Shown here piece by piece: positions 12,437 through 24,369 of a stretch of DNA of 64,000 bases (position 1 is its first letter; each line of letters begins with the position of its first letter). Below the pieces are notes generated by a model. The model did not search any database. It was not told the DNA's origin and worked only from the letters and a program-made list of their open reading frames with translations. Both the position numbers and the translations under genes were made by a program. The DNA comes from Cordilura impudica (Eukaryota; Arthropoda; Insecta; Diptera; Scathophagidae), in assembly GCA_963682025.1 (NCBI GenBank), contig OY821519.1, positions 139,357,429 to 139,421,428 of the forward strand, given 5' to 3'.

Positions 12437-13313
12437 AAAAAACACACACTGAATAAAAAAACTCGTACATATATGTAAACAAACATTGCTGAGACGAACA
12501 AACACATATTTTGATTTTGATATCAGTTATGTTTGTTTTTAAATTTTGTACGGTGCCGAACACAATCATGACTGTGTTTCGTTTTAATATTTCGTTATCT
12601 ACACGAACATGTTTCTATCACGTATTTTTTATTTCGAACACACATAAAACAAACAGGTTCGAGTGTAGCTTTATTTTAAGTTCGTGTTCTTGCATGTGTA
12701 CTGCTAAAAAAAACAGAACACATTCTTGAACGCGTACATCGATTGCTTCAACCAAATTTATTTAAAAATCTAAAATAAATTAAAAAAATAATAATAATAA
12801 AAAGTTAAAAACAACATATAAAATTTCTCTGCTTTCTATTTTATTACTATTTTTTATTTTTTTTTTATTTTTTTTTATTTTTATTGTTATCTTTTTATTT
12901 TTATTTCTTTATAACTGCTAAAGAATTATTTTAGATTTTTTTAATAAATTTGGTTGAAATAATTGTTGTCGTTATAATAGGGGTGTATCAGATTTTTCCG
13001 ATCGCTAGTGGATAATGTTTTAAAATTTAGATAAACGCGTTTAAGAACATGTTCTGTTTTTTTTTTTAGCCGTACACGTGAAAGAACACTAACTTAAAAT
13101 AAAGCTACACTCGAACCTGTGTGGTTTATGTGTGGTCGAAACAAAAATACGTGATAGAAACATGTTCGTGTACATAACGATATATTAAAACCAAACATAG
13201 ACATGATTGTGTTCGGCACCGTATAAAATTTAGAAACACACATAATTGATATGAAAATAAAAATATGTGTTGGCTGCTTTAGAACAGAACATTGTGTGTT
13301 TGATGTGTGTATT
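12437..13313. mobile_element. Fold-back element with ~300 bp inverted arms
   Basis: The left arm (about 12437-12740) and right arm (about 13030-13313) are reverse complements over about 300 bp. For example GGTGCCGAACACAATCATG at the left matches CATGATTGTGTTCGGCACC at the right, and GAACATGTTTCTATCACGTA matches TACGTGATAGAAACATGTTC. The ~290 bp loop is T/A-rich. The open frame at 12511-12729 lies wholly inside an arm and is not supported as a gene. Outer termini are imprecise, and I could not define a target duplication. Confidence 0.85.
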
Positions 13314-13377
13314 TTCGATTATTTTCAAAATTACAAGAGAAAAGCTACTTATTCAAAAAAATGTGCTTTAAAATATA

Positions 13378-13705
13378 TTACCGTTTTAAAAAGGTAGTTT
13401 TAAAAAAGTACTTTTTTAAAAAAGGGTACTTTTAAAAACATTGTACTTTTAAAAAGGTATTTAAAAAAATCCTTTTAAAAAACAGGTTGTTTTCTAAAAA
13501 GGGTACTTCAAAAAAAGATTTCTTTTTTAAAAAAGGGTAATTTTTATAGAAGGGTATTTTCAGATACTTTAAAAAAAAAAGATACTTTTTAAAAAAAGGG
13601 TGCTATAAAATACGGCTACTGTGTAAAACGTGTTTTACTTTTTTAAAAAAGGACACATTATAAAAAATTAACTTTTTTTAAAAAAAATTACTTTAAAAAG
13701 GATGG
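13378..13705. repeat. Degenerate TACTTTTTAAAAAAGGG minisatellite
   Basis: Loose tandem repeats of a roughly 18-22 bp unit such as GGGTACTTTTTTAAAAA continue for about 330 bp with many indels. It is adjacent to the fold-back element. Confidence 0.75.
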
Positions 13706-13879
13706 ATTATGAATTTATGGATTACATTTTTGTTTAATGTTAGCGATTTTCTTTACTATTTCGTGGTAACGATAAAAAAATATGTGGCACAAGCTAATAT
13801 CACACGTGCCACAACAAATGCCACACCTAAAATTACTACAAGAAAATTACAATTGAACATTTTTTTTTTAAGACTTTTT

Positions 13880-14172
13880 TTTCTCATTTTCGTTCATATC
13901 TCGTGAATCCTTTGGAACGATTTTGATGATTTCAAATAGCAACTACTTCGTAATGTTAGTAAACTATTTTATGGAAAAACGAAGGCTCAAGCTTAGTTAT
14001 TGAGGGTGTTATCGTGATTTCAACAGATAGACTGACAGATGGACAGACGGGCATCGCTATATCGAGCTGTTATAAGAATACAGAATACATATGGTCGTAA
14101 ATTTATCTTTCAATTCGTTACAAACGTAATGACAAACCTATATATACCCTCTCTCTGTACAGTGGTAAGATC
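13880..14172 (-). mobile_element. Fragment of the 2.9 kb HINE-type element
   Basis: The segment from CGTTCATATCTCGTGAATCC to TATATATACCCTCTCTCTGTAC parallels 32270-32530 in copy 2, including GACAGACGGGCATCGCTATATCG and the ACCCTCT terminus. It is the 5' end of the family in minus orientation, truncated. Confidence 0.65.
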
Positions 14173-15150
14173 AAATTTTCGTAACAAAAAAAATTACGTT
14201 AACTCATTTATTTGAAAAAATATTTGTTGAAGCTCTATTCCAGTTTAGTTTTCCGTTATCTGGCTAAATGGTTTATCTAAATGGTTAATACAAATATTTA
14301 AAATTATGTTTGAAAAAAATCCATCTAATAATTTTATGGGTATTTTATAACTCAGAACCACTAAAAATGCACTTATTATTCATTGCCGCAAGTATGGAGA
14401 AGACATTCACGTTTTAAGACATTAGATCACTGCATTTTGATCTTATGATAATAACCTTAGATTTTTCGCATATATAATTCAGGAACATTTATTTAAGGCC
14501 TCGATTAGAGTTAAAAAGTCTTAAAGGAAAACACAATTATTCTAGACTAATTCGCTGAGTTCTTTTTAATATAAATTTTTCATATTTCGGGCCATCATAC
14601 TTCAGGACCTGTTAGAGCTAGAACTCCAAATTTTAAATATTTCTTAGTTTAATAAGATAAAACTTTATCAAATTTAAAGATGATATAGTCGAATAGGCTC
14701 ATTTTTTTCGTTGACTATAATCGGTAAAAACCTCTGGCATAAACGGTTCTTCCTTTGCGAAATTCATTACGGACTACATGAGATCTTGTTGGAATCCAAA
14801 AGTGTTTTCTCAATTATTTTTTATTTTTTTTTGCTATATCCGAGTCCGATAAGTTGTACGATTTTGAGATACTCTGACCTGCAAATAGAAAGAAGACCGG
14901 CTGATACTAGAATTTGTTGAGATAAAACCGTCGACACTTGTAACTGTTTAATCAGATATTATTGAGAAATCTCCTTCAGATTTCAGTGAAAGCACAAAAC
15001 TCAAACTTAATTTTGTACGCCTGTGTAATATATGTCTTGCATCATACAGGATGATCCCTATAGAGTTTACATCTTGACGTACTGTTAACTTTGAGTATGG
15101 CAACACCAGTGTCAGCTATATAATGATAACAAGTTAGCATAATACTCGTA
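14173..15150. other. Unassigned AT-rich spacer
   Basis: Nothing recognisable is seen. The open frame at 14711-14920 has no family signature. Confidence 0.45.
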
Positions 15151-15159
15151 CATGCCGTT

Positions 15160-15660
15160 TACGAAATGAGTCGGTTTACGCTCGAACAACATATTAAAAA
15201 CTTATTATCTAATTGGGCTACGAAGCGCTTGAAAGATGATGATTATTTCTCCGAAAAATTATCTGATATGACGAAGCACATTTTCATGTCGGTGGTAACG
15301 TCAACAAGTTATGTTGTCGCATCTGGGACCCATTTGCGAAGATCTGGATCTGGATAACTTTTCGTTTCAACATGATGGCGCGCCTTGCTATACAGCCATG
15401 AAATAGTCGAACTTTAGCGCTGCAAGTTTTAAAATCACGTTATTAGCAGTTTCAGCCAACGCGAGGCTGACATTTGACCCCATTGAACTATTTTTCGTGT
15501 GGAACTGTTAATCCCCCAGCATCGAATGAGGCACTGAAAAAAGAAATTATTTACAGCTTCATACTACCGAAAATGTAGTAAAATATTGCGTTAATGTATG
15601 GGCTACTGCCAGACTGGCCGAGGTGGGTTTTGAATGAAATTATGTTCCATAATTAACCGC
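15160..15660 (+). pseudogene. Tc1/mariner-superfamily transposase remnant
   Basis: Pieces of a transposase appear in shifting frames. The start MSRFTLEQHIKNLL resembles the N-terminal helix-turn-helix of this group. At about 15275-15345 another frame reads EAHFHVGGNVNKLCCRIW. After a deletion comes FSFQHDGAPCYTA (about 15362) and HLTPLNYFSCGTV (about 15475), matching the QDGA and CDLTPLDYFLWG motifs. It ends near EVGFE at about 15635. The gene is internally deleted and frameshifted and cannot be functional. I could not define the inverted ends. Confidence 0.75.
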
Positions 15661-16795
15661 AAGGATTGTACATTTAAATAAAATACCGATGGGTAAAGAT
15701 ATGATAACTTTTTTATTTATATCAAAATCAAAATGCTAAATTTATAAAAGAAGTTCTTCCAAGTTCTCAAGAACTTTATAAAACGTTAACACCAATTCGC
15801 TCAAGCATAGTGTAGGGTAGAACAAGAAAAATGTATTTTGTATTTTAAGCATTCTCTTGTTCATAGTAATCAGTGACACAGCAGCAGTAAAACAACAACA
15901 ACAACAACAAAAAAGAACAAGTCATAAAAGATTATTTAGTGCTCAATATAATATTCAATTAAAATGCTTAACACCTGTTATTTGTTAAAAATTATGTGTC
16001 AATGATTTAAGCCAACAATAATTTTGTTAGTGTGAATGTTCCGAAATAAATTAGATAGGCATTCATAGAACTTTGTTTGTAGGAATGTGTGTGTATCTGT
16101 GAGAAGATACTTTTGAATTTCTTTTAACAGTTGCTAATGATGTTGCTGTTATTCATTCATATTCATTCACCATCGGAATCAAAATGGCATTGGAATAGTG
16201 ATGCGTGTTGTGCTGTGCTGATGATGTGTTGGTAAAACGTTTCCGAACGGTACGTACAAGTATATTTCATATCATTAACTCGTGCTACGCTTGTACTTGA
16301 ATAGAGGAAGAACAAGAATATATGAATGTTGCTCATCATCTTTTCCTACTTGTTATATGGATGTATGCATAACCCTGCTACTGTTTGTAATTGAACATAA
16401 GTTTAGTTTCGGTTTGATCAGCATCTCCATCACCAGCAGCATCATCATTATCATCATCATGACGACCATTACAATATTGCGGATATTGCTTTCAAATAAA
16501 AAAATCACATGTAAATAATTTGATAATTCTAACGCAGGTGCCATTTACCATTAATTACACCCTACACTAACCAAAGAGGTAATGTGTGTTTGTGGTGTTA
16601 GTTTGCTTACATTCAAAACGTGTGAATTCCTTCTAATACTTTTTACTCGAAATTACTTTTGAAACTATTTTTTCTCAGCTCTTCAGTCCATAATGAACCA
16701 TTCTGTTTCTACTTTCATATATGGAATTAATTCTTTACTATTTTGCTCCGTCTTTCCTGTTTTCGAAATTCTTTTACGTTTTAATTAAAAATCTA
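15661..16795. other. Unassigned spacer with short simple repeats
   Basis: It contains an ACA-type trinucleotide run (about 15893-15910) and a CAT-rich stretch (about 16425-16465). No supported gene; the opposed frames at 16282-16518 and 16353-16544 merely translate the CAT repeat. Confidence 0.5.
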
Positions 16796-18277
16796 CTAGC
16801 TGGTTGTACCCGGTATTGCTCGCTTTTACCCAAATAAGACAAATTGATGTCATCTTGTGTGATTTCTCAAATTTTGCCAAGCACATTAATATTATATTCG
16901 AAAGAGATTAATACATAATATTGTTTGTAAGGCAGAAAAAATAGCTCGATAATAGGACGGTTCCGTGATCTGTATTAACAATTTAAATAAATATATGTAA
17001 ATGCTGATCGTTTGAAAATATTGCGCATGCGATGTGTGCGAAAAGCATCTATTTAACTAGGAATTTTAGATATTTCATTTTAAAAAAATCCGTTGATATG
17101 AGAGGTATCCGTAAAATCTTCTCATTTTGTTAATATAAATGTTCCAGTGAGATAAGTGCTGAGATGTGTTAGCCGTTATCTTATTCCGTTACAATGTTCC
17201 AGTGAGATACGTGCTGAGATGTGTTAGCCGTTATCTTATTCCATTACAAAGTTTAGGTGCATTCAGATTGCACATATGGATAGTTGATGCAACAACTTAA
17301 GTTATAGTTTGTGGAGTGGAACTTCCGTTTCATTTTTTGTTAAGGCAGTAATTTTGATATAATTTAAGCGATTTCTGTATTAGTGGTAGTAAAGTAAAGC
17401 AGATTTGTCCCTTTTAAATATTCAAGAGCTTTCGTTGGCTATATAATTTGAAATTTGATGCAAGTAAGGCATACACATTACCTATGGGCATATCCAGCTT
17501 TTACTTCAGGTTAGTTTCTAACTGGTCTACCGATCTTGCGCCTCTACCATGTGTAGCAAAATTGACGAACGGCATAGTTAGTTCTAAGAAAGCTGTTAAA
17601 GTAGATTTAGGATGAACTAATACTCCTTTTAGGAAATAATATTTATTGAAAAAAAGACCTTATCTATGATGAAGAAATACATACATATATTGCAATACTT
17701 TTACAGAAACACTTTGAATGTAATTTGATGAAGAGATTAAGCGTAACAGCGATGCGGAAAATGAGGGTATGCTACATAAAACTTAAGTATATGAACACAT
17801 TTATAAAAGTCTTGAGCTCATATCGATAGAAGAAAGAACAATTTTCATAGAAACTGAACTCTGATAACAAATAAATAGTGGATTATTATCAAATCGGTAT
17901 GTAGTATGGCTTATAGTTTGGCACTAACAGTTTAGGGCGTGGATGCGTTACTAACAATAGCTTTTTAAATATAAATAACTACCGATAACTATATTCTAAT
18001 AATTGGGGCCAAAAAATGAAGCACTACCGGTGTGTCAAAGTTCATGTGAGTCGGTTCATTAGTTTTGGCTATAAAAAATTACGAACAAAAATAGGGATAG
18101 ATTTACAAAAAGTGGTCGTGAAAAGATCTATCCAAACCTAGTATGGCCCATAGTTTCTTCCAGAGGAAGCACTATCTATGTGTTGAAATTCATACAAATC
18201 GCTTTAGTAGTTTTGGTCTGGTATGTTATTTTTATACACATATAGGTACTTATATACATATACTTATATAGTATAGA
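16796..18277 (-). mobile_element. Helitron, non-autonomous, minus strand
   Basis: Read on the minus strand it begins A|TCTATACTATATAAG (18277) and ends CCGGGTACAACCAGCTAG|T (16796), i.e. the TC...CTAG ends between A and T that define Helitrons. No target duplication is present, as expected. The interior is mostly non-coding and includes a 55 bp tandem duplication (17141-17250). No Rep or helicase motif was recognised. Confidence 0.72.
17141..17250. repeat. Two 55 bp tandem units inside a Helitron
   Basis: GTTCCAGTGAGATA, GTGCTGAGATGTGTTAGCC and TTATCTTATTCC occur twice in direct repeat with only a couple of mismatches. Confidence 0.9.
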
Positions 18278-19176
18278 TCTAAAACCTTTTTTTGCATTAT
18301 TAGTTTAAAAAATAACAGCCTGTTCACTTCAAACATTTTTAGTGGTATTAAAAAACAAAATTTTATGTCAAAATTAGTAAATGGTAATTTACTCGTAGAC
18401 TTAATAATACAGGTCAACAGCAAAAATGCCGAACAAAAACCTCTGTATAGATTTGATGCACCATGGCTACCTAAGTACAAAAATGGTCAAAATTTTAAAT
18501 TCTATGGAGAAGTTTTTTTCTTAAATTTTTAAGTAAAATTAAAATTTTTTTTAGACGTTTCTCCACATAACTAATAACAACTTCAAAAGGGTTAGTCCGA
18601 TAATATTGAAATAATATCAGAAAAATTCAGATTTACATAATCTTTAATTCGTCTATATATTTAGTTTCAATCGGCTCAGTAGTTTCGGAGTTATAATCAA
18701 TAATTGAAGCAAAAAATATATTTTTCACATGAAAATATCAAATTTTTTTGTTTCATAAAAAATCGAAAACTGCAAAAAATTTCCTGATTTATTACTTTTT
18801 CGCAAAGCCACATATAATAGGAAAAAAATGAGATATAGATCGTGAAAATCGATTGGTTCTTTTCGAACTTATTTACAATTAAGTGAATTCGCTCATTTTC
18901 ACAAAAAAAAATTTTTATTCACAATTAATTGAAGGTGTCGCATTTTACAAGCACTGTCATTATTTCATTGGTTTACATAATAATGACTAAATAATATTTT
19001 GCTATTGAATGAATTTAAATAATAATATAATAAATAATAAATAATAAATAATATAATAAAAATGCAGAATATAGAAAGTAAGTGCATTTTACGACACGGA
19101 TTTTAGCAAACCCCCTTTACATGTACAAAATTATTTGGAAAAAAAATTTATGACATTTTTATGATTCTAAGAACTA

Positions 19177-19435
19177 AACAAGTAAGAAAATTATAGTCGG
19201 TCTAGACCGACTATAGGACACCCTATACCATGCGTTTAGAGACCCTACCCCATAGGCCCAACTAACTGGACATAGAAAATAAGCATAAACCAAATTTGAG
19301 TGGGATTTTTATAAATTTTTTTGTCTGCAGATATGAAAAAGTTCATATCGGATGATATATCTATATGGGGACTAGGCGCAAAAATGGGTCGATCCTGACC
19401 ATGTTTGGTAAGGTCTCTTGTATTTTGCAAAAATA
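19177..19435 (-). mobile_element. HINE copy C, 3' fragment
   Basis: It starts AACAAGTAAGAAAATTATAG with the palindromic end TATAGTCGGTCT plus its reverse complement (19192-19215). It continues for about 260 bp of the family in minus orientation and is abruptly replaced by copy D in the opposite orientation. Confidence 0.85.
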
Positions 19436-20220
19436 TATATACCACTATGTGGTTTGGGTATAATGACTTTGTGCTGCTGTTTGTAACAACCAAAAATATT
19501 TGACCTAGACCCTTTAATTATACCGATCGAATCAGAATCACTTTCTGAGTTGATTTAGCAATGTCCGTCCGTCCGTCCGTCCGTCCGACCGTCCGTCTGT
19601 GTGTCCATGTAAAGCTTGTAATCAAACTGCAGGTCGCAAATATGAATAAATTTTGATGAAATTTGGTATATAAGCTTTTATCGGCCATGGGATGAACGCT
19701 ATCGAAATTGGTGAGAATCGGTCCATGTTCACACCTAGCCCCCATACAAATTACCCATATGAAATCGACATAAATTGCCATAAGATCCAAATTGTCATAT
19801 AGATCTTATTCAAATTGGGTTTGTATGCCTTCATTACATCCACAAAGAGCAGTCCAAAAATGCTCCCTTTGGCCCCATATATAGAGCTGCTTCCCGATCT
19901 TCACTTAAATCTATTAAAAACGAAAATATTGCACTGATTCTTCTCAAATTTTGTTAGTATATATTTTTGCAAAATACAAGAGACTTTTCCAAACATGATC
20001 AGGATCGGTCCATTTTTGGACCTAGTCCCTTTATAGATATAGCATCCGATATGAACTTTTTCATATCTGCAGCCAAAAAAATTAATAAAAATCCCACTCA
20101 AATTTGATTTTTGCTTATTTTCAATGTCCAGTTAGTTGGGCCTAAGAGATAGGGTTTCTAAACGCATGGTTTAGGGTATCATATAGTCGGTCTAGACCGA
20201 CTATAATTTTCTTACTTGTT
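19436..20220 (+). mobile_element. HINE copy D, full length (~785 bp)
   Basis: This is the best full-length reference for the family in the window. It opens ACCACTATGTGGTTTGGGTA, has a GTCC run at 19562-19600, and ends with the palindrome (20182-20205) then ATTTTCTTACTTGTT. It is non-coding. It lies inside the long-TIR transposon upstream of that element's gene, so it inserted there secondarily. Confidence 0.88.
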
Positions 20221-20531
20221 ATGATTGCGGTAGCAAAGAAATAAACGCTTATAATTTTTCGTGGACGCTGAATTGCTGTTTCTGTAACGGAATTTTGCAC
20301 ACACAAATTGTACTCATAGAAAGGGTTATCCCAAATTATAGTATCGTATCACAAAACAGGTCCATAGATATGGCACACTTGGAAATCGCGCTTAGTATTA
20401 ATAAGAACTGATTGAGCCGTCTCATTTCATTCAAGAAGTGTTTGCGATAGCGGAAACATCGTTTCATCCCTACATTAAGATTAGAGTCATTCAGCTTACA
20501 AGTTAAAAATAATTTTCACTTATTAATCAAA

Positions 20532-22320
20532 ATGAGCAAGAAAGCCAGAACATTTTTTTGTAAAAACAATCCGGATTTATTTTGTTATGTGTGCGGCCAA
20601 TATATCACCGGGAAAAAAGTGAAATTCTATCCTTCATTGCAAAAGTTATTTCAAGATTGATATAATGTATATCCGCACAATTTGAACCAGCATTGGACAC
20701 CGAGTACTATATGCCTTTCATGTCGAATGAATTTATCTGTGACGTCGTCTAACGTAAAGTAAGTATAGGTTAATAGATTTCGAATATTTTATACTTACAG
20801 TAATTCTTAATTATATTTTGAATTCTTCTTATTCCTTATTTATTTTTTTTTTTTTCATTTTACAGACGACACTTGGAAATTTCGACGCCTATGGTATGTA
20901 GAGAAACAGCGAGCCACGAATCCGATTGTTATTTTTGTTTAAGTACAAAAATCGGTTTCGGAAAACACATGCGATGGTCTTACCCCACGAGTTCTGCTGA
21001 TGGGTTTGAACTTGCAGTTCTACATTCACAAGAAGTTGCATATGCTAAAGCTGTAATCAAGTGCTGTAATCAAGTGCATTCATCATCACCAGGACACTCA
21101 ACCTCATGTATTTGTTACCAATCAGATAGTTCAGATCCATCACTACCATCTACATCTGAAAATGACGAGTTCATCCCACACAAACATTTCTAGCCGAGAC
21201 AATGGAATCAAGACCAACTTAAAGATGTAATTAGAGACCTTGGATTGTCGAAAAGATCTTCTGAATTACTTCTGTCCCGGATGAAAGAAACAGGTCTCAT
21301 AACTGAAGAAGCTAGAGTTTCGTATTACCGTACTCGAGAAAAAGCCTTACTTCATTATTTTGCTGAAGAGGATGAATTTGTGTACTGCACAGATATTTCT
21401 GGTTTGATGATTGCCATGGGCTTACAGATACGATTCAAACGAATGGCGTTTATTTATCGACTCATCAAAACGCAGCTTGAAGTGGGTCCTTTTGCATAAT
21501 GAAAATAAATTTCACTCCTTGTCGATCGCACATTCAACCAAAGTAAAAGAAGAATACTCTGTAATTGCATTGGTCATGAAGAAGATTAAGTATGATGAAC
21601 ATAAGTGGGTAATTTGTGTTGATCTTAAGATGGTAAATTTTCTCTTAGGTCAACAAAGCGACTTTACCAAATATCCTTGTTTTATATGTTTATGGGACAG
21701 CAGAGCTAAATCAGAACATTGGAAGAGAAAACAATGGCCTTCTAGAGAAACACTGGTTTCAGGTATGCCAAATGTTATAAATGTGGCTCTAGTGCCCCGA
21801 GATCGGATCATATTACCCCCTCTTCACATTAAACTTGGTCTGATGAAACAATATGTTAAAGAACTTAACAAAGATAGTGAATGTCTCCAGTATATTTCAA
21901 GGAAGTTTCCAAATCTGAGTATGGAAAAGCTAAAAGCAGGCATATTTGACGGCCCACATATTCGCAAATTGGTGACCGATACTGATTTTGGCAGTTCAAT
22001 GTCAAAAATTGAGAAGAATGCATTGTATGGGTTATTCAAAATTTCTTACGAAATAACAAGGGTGTTGAAGAGATGTTATATCACTTCCATCGACTTGGAT
22101 GCAACATGAGCATCACTTTAATCGTTTTCCTGAAAACTTTGGAGACTTGAACGAGGAACAGGGCGAACGATTTCACCAAGATATGTGAGCCATGGAGGAA
22201 CGATATCAGGGTCGCTGGGATGCACACATGATGACTGATTTTTGCTGGAGTATTCAGAGTGACACTTCGTCATTCAACAATAATAGAAAATCGTATAAAA
22301 GAAAATTCCAGAGTTTATAG
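20532..22320 (+). pseudogene. Cysteine-rich gene of the long-TIR transposon, two exons, broken
   Basis: Exon 1 (20532-20758) starts MSKKARTFFCKNNPD and has CYVCG and ICLSC, a probable C2C2 zinc ribbon. A 107 bp intron follows (20759-20865; GTAAGTATAG donor, T-rich tract, TTTTACAG acceptor). It joins in phase to exon 2, which has DCYFCLS...H, then LKDVIRDLGLSKRSSELL. Another frame gives EWRLFIDSSKRSLKWVLLHN, VICVDLKMVNFLLGQQ, PCFICLWDSRAK, LPPLHIKLGLMK and finally GERFHQDM. FIDSS and CVDLK look like the first two strands and Asp positions of an RNase H-like fold; that is inference. Defects: in-frame TGA (20658) and TAG (21191), a frameshift near 21425 and a deletion near 22090. I recall similar uncharacterised proteins as very repetitive in arthropod proteomes. 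It is probably the transposase, but not proven. Confidence 0.75.
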
Positions 22321-22950
22321 TTTATAATTATAAATCTTTTAATAATAAATCTTATATAATATAATAAATTTAAATAACAAAATGTAAATTTTAGTAAAAT
22401 TCAATCTACCGAAAGAAGAACATTAACAGCTCATTTTTAACAAAAATTTTGTGAAAATGAGCGAATTCACTTAATTGTGAATAAATTCGAAAAGACCCAA
22501 TCGATTTTCACGATCGATATCTCATTTTGTTTCTATTACATATGGCTTTGCGAAAAAGCAATAAATCAGAACAATTTTTGCAGTTTTCGATTTTTTATGA
22601 TTTTTTTAAAACAATAAAATTTGATATTTTCACGTAAAAAATATATTTTTTGCTTCAATTATTTATTGTAACTCCGAAACTACTGAGCCGATTGAAACCA
22701 AATATATAGACGGATTAAACATTATGTAAGTATGAATTTTTCAAAATTCATTTCAATATTATGGGTCTAACTCTTTTGCGGTTATCATTAATTATGTGGA
22801 GAAACGTCTAATTTTACTTAAAATTTTTAAAAAAAACTTCTTCATAGAACTTAAAATTTGGACCATATTTGTACTACTGGAACCAAAATACATCAAAACT
22901 GTATAGTGGTTTTTGTTCGGCATAAATTTTTTTCTTTTTTGTTGCCTTGT

Positions 22951-23925
22951 TAGTGTAGGAACTATCATCAGTGGCAGTTATTAAACAGAACAAAATTACA
23001 CAAAGTTCTTTCAATTCGAAAACTGCTAGTTTTGTAATTTTTAGGACGATATAATCATATACTTTATCTCATCACGCGTGTATGCAAATATTTATATGGG
23101 TTTCTGGATTTATGTTTACCTTGACTAAAATATCGTGTGTGGAAGATGACGAGACCCACGCAATTGTCCGGTTTTTCTCAGAAGAACTTGGGGAGATTGA
23201 CTGAATAGTGATTTCCTAGACTAAAAACAACGAAGAAACAACATTGCTTCAGAGTGTACAATATCGATACCAGCTGCTAAGGAGTCTGGTATTTAGTATG
23301 CTTAATACCGGAGATAATAACATAAGGTTGTAAGAGGGCAACTTGTATAATTACGAAATCAATTGAGACTAAAGTGCCGACCAATTTCTTTAATTTTTTT
23401 GCTATTCCAAGATTAGCAATTTTTGGAAGGTAATGGATTCCCATTAACCTGATTTGTAACTTGAAACTTCAGAATAATATTAATAGGCTAGGCGATTTCT
23501 TGTGACTGATGTTTTGTTCTACCGTTTTATCCCGATTTTGACCAAGCGTCTGCATTATTGTTATTGTAGCTGACTTGTAGTTTGAAGAGGGTGTCAATAC
23601 CAATTTTGGGACGAACCATTTATCTATTTGTAATGTATCTTTAGCAGTTTTCACTATGGTTTTGTTACTTTTTGGTTTTCAGTTGGCAGTGAACGACACA
23701 TGCCACAAAATGCACTTTTATGGATTTTCCTTGTCGCTGAGATGTTATTCGGTTGTTTTTCTGTATGTCAGCATATTTTGTACTCATTAGTATTTGACAC
23801 GATTTCCATATGTTAGCGTTTTTATCTTCTTTTGTTGTTTTCGTAAAACATTTCTATGATTTGTCCTTATGTTCATATTCACAAATGACTGTAAGCACCC
23901 AATTCATTTGTACTTTTATTTTAAA
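22951..23925. other. Unassigned spacer with one short dispersed repeat
   Basis: No supported gene. The segment 23465-23550 (CGATTTCTTGTGACTGATGT and CGTTTTATCCCGATTTTGAC) recurs in direct orientation at 26310-26390. Confidence 0.55.
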
Positions 23926-24349
23926 CTAGATGTAACTCGGTGTGCTTCGCTACACCCTCCCCCTTCCCCCACGAATCATTTTGAGGGCTCACGCAAAGTC
24001 CCAAGGCTCCCACTAATACAGTATTTCAGATATATCACATTAAATATTAAGTTTGTGTAGGGGTGCCACGCGCATTTGTCCAATCCCGCCCACTTTTTGT
24101 CTGACTACTCACGTTAATAATAGATGAACTGAGGCAAATTTGCAAAGCTTTCTCTATCATATTAATATACATGACATTTAAAATTTACTTTGCGTGGCCA
24201 CGCCCGCTAAAAATATTTAAAAAATTGCAGCCAGTAAGACCCTGTGAAAATCTCAGGAAGGTCAGATGAGTAGTTATGGAGATTACCTCCGACAAAAAAC
24301 AAACAAACAAACAAACACATATTACATCTTTATTATGTTAGTATAGATT
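23926..24349 (-). mobile_element. Small Helitron, complete, minus strand
   Basis: On the minus strand it starts A|TCTATACTAACATAATAAAG (24349) and ends GGTGTAGCGAAGCACACC (a 5 bp stem hairpin) followed by GAGTTACATCTAG|T (23926). These are TC and CTAG ends with a 3' hairpin, in an A|T site. A CAAA run lies next to the 5' end. Two copies of the GCCACGC monomer sit inside. It is non-coding and about 424 bp. Confidence 0.78.
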
Positions 24350-24369
24350 ATAAGCATACATTTTTTTTA

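Larger units (their letters stand above)
18410..22950 (+). mobile_element. DNA transposon with ~0.5 kb terminal inverted repeats and a spliced gene
   Basis: Left arm 18410-18917 and right arm 22440-22950 are reverse complements over about 500 bp. Shared blocks include ATGCCGAACAAAAACC, AGACGTTTCTCCACATAA, CAATCGGCTCAGTAGTTTCG and GTGAATTCGCTCATTTTCAC. Termini read roughly CAGGTCAACA and CAAGGCAACA. Between the arms lie a HINE pair (19177-20220) and a two-exon gene (20532-22320). The long arms, the single gene and the degradation suggest an old cut-and-paste transposon. The superfamily could not be assigned. Confidence 0.8.

Noticed and set aside
16282..16544. Opposed frames with isoleucine or methionine runs
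   Set aside because: They translate a CAT/ATG simple repeat on either strand; no gene-like features.
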